From Aliivibrio sp. EL58 (GTDB taxonomy: Bacteria > Pseudomonadota > Gammaproteobacteria > Enterobacterales > Vibrionaceae), in contig NZ_OMPC01000012.1 of NCBI RefSeq assembly GCF_900312675.1, positions 319,036 through 383,035 of the forward strand: a stretch of 64,000 bases of DNA, written 5' to 3'. Of this stretch, positions 58,521 to 64,000 are shown piece by piece. Position 1 is the first letter of the stretch. The number at the start of each line of letters is the position of its first letter. The notes under the pieces were generated by a model. It was given only the letters and a program-made list of their open reading frames with translations, did not search any database and was not told where the DNA came from. A program made the position numbers and the translations under genes.

Positions 58521-58681
58521 GCTTGAAAATGATCCTTGACTAAAAAAACTGAAGTTATCCATTACGAAATGCGTCGTTAACAGATACAATGGTCGATAGT
58601 TTATTTCACTTACAGTGTTGATGATACCAAATATGATGTATTTGTTTGGTATTAGTACCACTAATTTAAAAAAAGTTCGAT

Positions 58682-59656
58682 ATGGCACAACAAATAGAGT
58701 TAACAAGTACAGTAAAAGAAAGTCAACTAGGTCAGCGTTTAGATCAAGCTGCAGCCGAGTTGTTTTCAGATTTCTCTCGTTCACGCATCAAAGAGTGGGT
58801 GTTAGCGGGTCAGATTTCTGTTAATGGTGAAGTTATTACTAAAGCACGTCTGAAAATGATGGGCGGTGAAGTAATTTCAGTTAAAGCTGAATTGGAAGAT
58901 GAGCAGCGTTGGTTAGCTCAAGATATTCCTCTTGATATTGTTTATGAAGATGACGATTTATTGGTAATTAATAAGCCTCGTGACTTCGTAGTACATCCTG
59001 GTGCTGGTACACCGGATAAAACGGTACTAAATGCATTATTATTCCATTACCCAAGTATTGCAGAAGTGCCTCGTGCAGGTATCGTGCACCGTCTAGATAA
59101 AGACACTACAGGTTTAATGGTAGTAGCGAAAACAGTACCGGCTCAAACACGTTTAGTTCGTGCGCTTCAAAAGCGTAAGATCACTCGTGAATATGAAGCG
59201 GTAGTATTAGGTCGTATGACGGCTGGCGGCATGATTGAAAAACCAATTGGACGTCACCCTCAAAAACGTACACTAATGGCTGTACATGAATTAGGTAAAG
59301 ATGCCGTAACACACTATCGTGTTGCTGAGCATTTCCGCATTCATACACGCCTACGTTTACGTCTTGAAACGGGTCGTACTCACCAAATCCGTGTTCATAT
59401 GTCATTCCTTCAACATCCATTAGTAGGTGATACTGCTTACGGTGGTCGTGCTCGTATCCCTAAAGGTGCGTCACAAGAATTGATTGATATGATCCGTGGT
59501 TTTGATCGTCAGGCTCTTCATGCTGCGATGTTACGTTTTGATCATCCAATTACAGGTGAAGTCATGGAATTCCATGCGCCAATCCCTGATGACATGGTTG
59601 CTCTATCTCAAGCTTTACGTGACGATGAACGTCTATTGCATGAGGACGAGTATTAA
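58682..59656 (+). CDS. rluD: 23S rRNA pseudouridine synthase RluD
   Basis: 324 residues. An N-terminal S4 domain (about 15-75) is followed by the RluA-type catalytic core with Asp139 in VHRLDKDTTGL, the residue number of E. coli RluD. Modifies helix 69 (positions 1911, 1915, 1917). pgeF follows after 2 nt. Confidence 0.95.
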   Translation: MAQQIELTSTVKESQLGQRLDQAAAELFSDFSRSRIKEWVLAGQISVNGEVITKARLKMMGGEVISVKAELEDEQRWLAQDIPLDIVYEDDDLLVINKPRDFVVHPGAGTPDKTVLNALLFHYPSIAEVPRAGIVHRLDKDTTGLMVVAKTVPAQTRLVRALQKRKITREYEAVVLGRMTAGGMIEKPIGRHPQKRTLMAVHELGKDAVTHYRVAEHFRIHTRLRLRLETGRTHQIRVHMSFLQHPLVGDTAYGGRARIPKGASQELIDMIRGFDRQALHAAMLRFDHPITGEVMEFHAPIPDDMVALSQALRDDERLLHEDEY

Positions 59657-59658
59657 AA

Positions 59659-60390
59659 ATGTCACTATTGTTACCAGAATGGTCTGCTCCTAAAAATATT
59701 AACGTAGTTAGTACGACTCGGTTAGATGGTGTTTCTAAAGCCCCATTTTCGAGTTTAAATTTAGGTGATCATGTTGGTGACAATCACAATGATGTTGTGC
59801 TCAATCGTGAAAAACTGATTACGTTGGCGCAGTTACCTACTGCGCCAACGTGGTTAAATCAAATACATTCAACCATAGTACTCACTCTTCCTTATACTGA
59901 TTCAGAAAGTATTCCGTCTGCTGATGCCGCTTATACAAATCAAGCGAATCAAGTCTGTTGTGTTATGACTGCTGATTGTTTACCTGTTGTGATTTGTAAT
60001 AAAGAAGGGACTGAAGTCGCAGCTGCTCATGCCGGTTGGCGTGGTCTTCTTGATGGTGTGCTTGAAAATACGATTCAACATTTTACTTCAAATGAGCTTA
60101 TTGCATGGTGTGGTCCAGCGATTGGCCCTGATGCGTTTGAAGTTGGTGAGGAAGTAAAAGCTTTATTTTGTGAAAAAGATCCTGAAGCGTCAAAGGCATT
60201 TAAACCGAGCCAAAATTCAGGGAAATGGCTAGCGAATTTAGAATTACTAGCTACGCAGCGTTTATACAATGCTGGGGTTAAAGAGATTCATTACTCGAAC
60301 CTTTGCACTTACTCAAATACAGAACAATTTTTTTCTTATCGAAAAGAGGGAGATACAGGGCGTCAAGCTACCCTTATTTGGTTTGAATAA
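59659..60390 (+). CDS. pgeF: Peptidoglycan editing factor PgeF (YfiH, laccase-domain)
   Basis: 243 residues of the YfiH/LACC1 family. Zinc ligands are in TADCLPVV (Cys), AAHAGWRG (His) and the C-terminal CTYSNTEQFFSYRKEGDTGRQ region. In E. coli it removes L-Ser-containing mis-synthesised muramyl precursors; others reported purine nucleoside or polyphenol oxidase activity. Coupled to rluD. Confidence 0.93.
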   Translation: MSLLLPEWSAPKNINVVSTTRLDGVSKAPFSSLNLGDHVGDNHNDVVLNREKLITLAQLPTAPTWLNQIHSTIVLTLPYTDSESIPSADAAYTNQANQVCCVMTADCLPVVICNKEGTEVAAAHAGWRGLLDGVLENTIQHFTSNELIAWCGPAIGPDAFEVGEEVKALFCEKDPEASKAFKPSQNSGKWLANLELLATQRLYNAGVKEIHYSNLCTYSNTEQFFSYRKEGDTGRQATLIWFE

Positions 60391-60414
60391 TCCGCTTTAA
60401 TTCAGTTCACCTCA

Positions 60415-60444
60415 GTTGATTTCTAAAACAATAAACCCCATCTA
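60415..60444 (+). promoter_or_regulatory. Heat-shock (sigma-32) promoter candidate of clpB
   Basis: GTTGAT (60415-60420), a 15-nt spacer and CCCCATCTA (60436-60444) match CTTGAA-N13-17-CCCCATNTA closely at the -10. The start codon of clpB is 42 nt beyond. Confidence 0.75.
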
Positions 60445-60485
60445 AGATGTAATAGTTAGTTACTTTTCTTCTGTAGGAGAGGGTT

Positions 60486-63071
60486 ATGCGTTTAGACCGG
60501 TTTACCAGTAAATTTCAAATCGCTATTTCAGATGCTCAATCATTAGCATTAGGTCAAGATCATCAATATATCGAGCCAACTCATCTTATGGTTGCGCTGT
60601 TAAATCAAGATGGCAGTACAATTAGGCCATTATTAACACTTCTCAATATTGATGTAGCTCAACTTCGTTCAAAGCTTTCTGAAATTTTAGATAAAGCACC
60701 GAAAGTCACCGGTATTGGTGGTGATGTTCAACTCTCATCGAACATGGGCGTTATTTTTAATTTGTGTGACAAAATTGCACAAAAACGAAAAGATGCTTAT
60801 ATCTCTTCTGAAATATTTCTTCTTGCTGCTATCGAAGATAAAGGGCCATTAGGCAACTTATTGAGAGAGTTAGGCTTAACGGAACAAAAAATCGCGAAAT
60901 CTATCGATGAGATCCGTGGTGGTGAAAAAGTTAATGATCAAAATGCAGAAGAAAAACGCCAAGCACTCGAAAAATTTACGGTAGACCTTACTGAGAAAGC
61001 TGAGCAGGGGAAATTAGATCCTGTTATTGGTCGTGATGATGAAATTCGCCGTACCATTCAAGTGCTTCAAAGACGTACTAAAAATAACCCCGTAATTATT
61101 GGCCAACCAGGTGTGGGTAAAACGGCAATAGTAGAAGGACTAGCCCAGCGTATAATTAATGGGGAAGTGCCTGAAGGCTTGAAAAATAAGCGCGTATTGT
61201 CTCTCGATATTGGTGCGTTAGTTGCCGGCGCTAAATTTCGAGGTGAGTTTGAAGAGCGATTAAAAGCGGTCTTGAATGAGCTATCTAAAGAAGAAGGTAG
61301 CGTAATCCTATTCATTGATGAAGTTCATACCATGGTTGGTGCCGGTAAAGGTGAAGGCTCGATGGATGCCGGTAATATGCTTAAGCCTGCGCTTGCTCGT
61401 GGCGAATTACACTGCGTCGGTGCGACAACGTTGGATGAATACAGAAAATACATAGAGAAAGATCCCGCGTTAGAGAGACGATTCCAAAAGGTATTGGTTG
61501 ATGAACCAACCGTAGAAGATACGATTGCTATTTTACGTGGCTTGAAAGAGCGTTATGAGATCCATCATCATGTTGAAATAACCGATCCTGCGATAGTGGC
61601 TGCAGCGACACTCTCTCATCGTTATATTTCTGATAGACAGCTGCCTGATAAAGCCATTGATTTAATTGATGAAGCAGCATCAAGTATCAGAATGGAAATC
61701 GACTCAAAGCCAGAATCATTAGATAAATTGGATCGTAAAATTATCCAATTAAAAATAGAGCAGCAAGCTTTAGTTAAAGAAAGCGATGATGCAAGTTTAA
61801 AACGCTTAGACTCTTTAAATCTGGAATTAAGAGAAAAAGAGCGTGATTACGCTGAACTAGAAGAAGTCTGGAAAGCCGAAAAAGCGGCATTGTCAGGGAC
61901 ACAGCATATAAAAACAGAGTTAGAAACGGCTCGAAGTAATATGGATATTGCGCGACGTGCTGGTGATTTAAACCGTATGTCAGAACTGCAATATGGCCGA
62001 ATTCCAGAATTAGAAAAACAATTAGATCTTGCTGCACAAGCTGAAATGCAAGAAATGAGTTTATTAAAGAATAAAGTTACCGACAGTGAAATCGCTGAAG
62101 TTCTTTCTCGTCAAACAGGTATTCCTGTGAATAAAATGCTTGAGGGAGAAAGAGATAAACTGTTGAAGATGGAAAGTGAATTACATAAACGAGTGATAGG
62201 ACAAGCAGAAGCGGTTGAAGCAGTATCGAATGCCATTCGACGTAGTAGAGCGGGGCTGTCTGATCCTAATCGCCCAATTGGTTCTTTTTTATTCTTGGGG
62301 CCAACAGGTGTTGGTAAAACGGAATTATGTAAATCTTTAGCAAACTTTATGTTTGACAGTGAAGATGCGATGGTTCGAATTGATATGTCTGAGTTTATGG
62401 AGAAACATTCAGTCGCTAGGTTAGTCGGTGCGCCTCCTGGTTACGTTGGTTATGAAGAGGGCGGTTACTTAACTGAAGCAGTTAGACGTAAGCCTTATTC
62501 TGTTCTATTGCTTGATGAAGTTGAAAAAGCACATCCAGATGTATTTAATATTCTTCTTCAGGTATTAGATGACGGCAGGCTTACCGATGGTCAGGGAAGA
62601 ACGGTAGATTTTAAAAATACCGTTATCATTATGACGTCGAATTTAGGCTCAGAAAAAATTCAGCAACATTTTGGTGAATTAGATTATAACGGCATAAAAG
62701 ATCTGGTGATGGAAGTGGTGGGTCAGCACTTTAGACCAGAGTTTTTAAACCGAGTCGATGAAACCGTTGTTTTCCACCCGTTAGGCCAAGAGCATATTAA
62801 GAACATTGCATCTATTCAGCTGCAACGTTTGGAAAAACGATTAAATGAAAAAGACTATCAATTAGAGATATCAACTGAAGCTCTAGATTTAATCGCAGAA
62901 GCAGGGTTTGATCCTGTTTATGGCGCAAGACCATTAAAACGCGCGATTCAGACTTATATAGAGAATCCGTTAGCCCAAGATATTTTAAGTGGCAAATTAA
63001 GAACAGGTGAAGTGATTAAGCTAAAGGTGAAAGATAATCAGCTAATTACCACTCAAAACGACGACTTTTGA
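60486..63071 (+). CDS. clpB: Protein disaggregase ClpB
   Basis: 861 residues (E. coli 857). N domain, two AAA+ rings with Walker A GQPGVGKT and GPTGVGKT, the coiled-coil M domain (about 410-530), and pore tyrosine loop 2 [13 protein letters not shown]. Works with DnaK to rescue aggregates. In the linker before the second ring the usual RWTGIPV reads RQTGIPV, and the first Walker A has Gln in place of the common Glu (GEPGVGKT); both are probably lineage variants. The heat-shock promoter is upstream and rrn promoters follow. Confidence 0.96.
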   Translation: MRLDRFTSKFQIAISDAQSLALGQDHQYIEPTHLMVALLNQDGSTIRPLLTLLNIDVAQLRSKLSEILDKAPKVTGIGGDVQLSSNMGVIFNLCDKIAQKRKDAYISSEIFLLAAIEDKGPLGNLLRELGLTEQKIAKSIDEIRGGEKVNDQNAEEKRQALEKFTVDLTEKAEQGKLDPVIGRDDEIRRTIQVLQRRTKNNPVIIGQPGVGKTAIVEGLAQRIINGEVPEGLKNKRVLSLDIGALVAGAKFRGEFEERLKAVLNELSKEEGSVILFIDEVHTMVGAGKGEGSMDAGNMLKPALARGELHCVGATTLDEYRKYIEKDPALERRFQKVLVDEPTVEDTIAILRGLKERYEIHHHVEITDPAIVAAATLSHRYISDRQLPDKAIDLIDEAASSIRMEIDSKPESLDKLDRKIIQLKIEQQALVKESDDASLKRLDSLNLELREKERDYAELEEVWKAEKAALSGTQHIKTELETARSNMDIARRAGDLNRMSELQYGRIPELEKQLDLAAQAEMQEMSLLKNKVTDSEIAEVLSRQTGIPVNKMLEGERDKLLKMESELHKRVIGQAEAVEAVSNAIRRSRAGLSDPNRPIGSFLFLGPTGVGKTELCKSLANFMFDSEDAMVRIDMSEFMEKHSVARLVGAPPGYVGYEEGGYLTEAVRRKPYSVLLLDEVEKAHPDVFNILLQVLDDGRLTDGQGRTVDFKNTVIIMTSNLGSEKIQQHFGELDYNGIKDLVMEVVGQHFRPEFLNRVDETVVFHPLGQEHIKNIASIQLQRLEKRLNEKDYQLEISTEALDLIAEAGFDPVYGARPLKRAIQTYIENPLAQDILSGKLRTGEVIKLKVKDNQLITTQNDDF

Positions 63072-63141
63072 TGGGTAAATAAGCGAGTTGAGTTAATTTT
63101 AATCACTTAAACTGTTTTTTGGTTATTTTACTAAAAAACAG

Positions 63142-63169
63142 TTGCATGAAACTAAAGACTCTCTATAAT
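63142..63169 (+). promoter_or_regulatory. rrn P1 promoter
   Basis: TTGCAT, a 16-nt spacer and a perfect TATAAT, then a GC discriminator GCCGCC and CACTGACACGGAACA, which echoes the E. coli rrn P1 start region. A/T-rich sequence upstream (ACTAAAAAACAG) can act as an UP element. Confidence 0.85.
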
Positions 63170-63254
63170 GCCGCCTCACTGACACGGAACAGATGAGTCA
63201 AATCGAAGTTCAATGTTTAGTGAGGTTGTTTTAATTATTTATTAAGTTAAGTGC

Positions 63255-63282
63255 TTGACACTTAATATTAAGTGAGTATTAT
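63255..63282 (+). promoter_or_regulatory. rrn P2 promoter
   Basis: Perfect -35 TTGACA (63255-63260), 16-nt spacer, -10 TATTAT (63277-63282), then CCGTCCGC. About 113 nt downstream of P1, a typical tandem rrn spacing. Confidence 0.85.
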
Positions 63283-63329
63283 AACCGTCCGCTTCAAGGG
63301 AAAGCCGAAAGGCTTCAAAACTTGAAGTT

Positions 63330-63341
63330 TGCTCTTTAAAA
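63330..63341 (+). promoter_or_regulatory. rrn boxA antiterminator
   Basis: TGCTCTTTAAAA matches the rrn boxA core TGCTCTTTAACA. It follows a boxB-like hairpin AAGCCGAAAGGCTT, together needed for Nus-dependent antitermination. Confidence 0.8.
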
Positions 63342-63526
63342 ATTTGAAACCTATTAATCTGTGTGGGCACTTGTGAGTTGATAATCACTAGTTTGCTTTT
63401 ACTTTTCGAAGTGAATTCAAACAAAATAATCAATGAACTGAGTGACTACACAAAATTACTTTTATGTAACAATCAGTATTAATCATTGAGCCGGTTTTGT
63501 TTCTGCTGAAACAAACCAAAAAACTT

Positions 63527-64000
<474 letters not shown>

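Larger units (their letters stand above)
63072..63526 (+). other. rrn promoter and leader region
   Basis: 455 nt without a gene: a 3' inverted repeat of clpB (63109-63143), tandem promoters P1 and P2, a boxB-like hairpin (63303-63317) and the boxA antitermination element (63330-63341) before the 16S rRNA gene. Confidence 0.85.

Noticed and set aside
58521..58784. 88-codon extension of bamD
   Set aside because: Would bury the lipoprotein signal and overlap rluD; the ATG at 58520 has AGGA upstream.

Overview
The window looks like a chromosomal segment of a low-GC marine member of the Vibrionaceae, most probably Aliivibrio (Vibrio) fischeri or a close relative. The basis is protein-level recognition: a 79-residue protein that matches the VF530 family named after an A. 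fischeri gene, Vibrio-type neighbourhoods (PilZ protein-radA-fusA2-acyl-CoA ligase; alaS-lysC-csrA; oadGAB) and a gammaproteobacterial 16S rRNA start at the right edge. Species assignment is inference; no database was searched.

Layout. (1) 1-7492: the distal part of a Tad (tight adherence, Flp pilus) operon, tadZ (cut by the window edge)-tadA-tadB-tadC-tadD-tadE-like-tadF-like-tadG-like-ompA-like, packed with overlapping or nearly touching genes. (2) 7539-9558: a convergent PhoPQ-like two-component pair. (3) 9668-20911: a large double-PilZ protein divergent from radA, then a second EF-G (fusA2), a VF530-family protein, the cytosine use operon codBA with a possible PurR operator, and a long-chain acyl-CoA ligase. 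(4) 21135-29776: DNA repair and global regulation, mutS <-> pncC-recA (LexA box), alaS-lysC, csrA. (5) 29958-31272: a tRNA array of two tRNA-Ser(GCT) and seven tRNA-Arg(ACG) behind one strong promoter. (6) 31565-38172: the Na+-pumping oxaloacetate decarboxylase operon oadGAB, a YqaA-like membrane protein and an M16 peptidase lipoprotein. (7) 38308-47074: gshA, a small transglycosylase-like lipoprotein, luxS, corB-like and ypjD-like membrane proteins, ffh, and the ribosomal operon rpsP-rimM-trmD-rplS. (8) 47288-56948: aromatic amino acid genes aroF-tyrA (two TyrR-type boxes), then a cell-wall/translation block (M23 peptidase, small PilZ protein, ettA, slt), trpR, yjjX and pheA. (9) 57069-63071: raiA, bamD, rluD, pgeF, clpB. 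(10) 63142-64000: tandem rrn promoters, antitermination leader and the first ~470 nt of a 16S rRNA gene.

Most of 21-64 kb is a conserved housekeeping backbone that, from memory, follows the Escherichia coli order mutS...recA-alaS-csrA-serV/argVYZQ-gshA-luxS and corB-ypjD-ffh-rpsP...rplS-aroF/tyrA-pheA-raiA-bamD-rluD-pgeF-clpB-rrn. The departures are the most informative parts: an amplified tRNA array with alternating hairpin spacers, loss of recX, insertion of oadGAB, insertion of the ettA-slt-trpR-yjjX block between tyrA and pheA, and an apparent lack of the pheA attenuator. I saw no CRISPR array, insertion sequence, phage or recognisable defence island.
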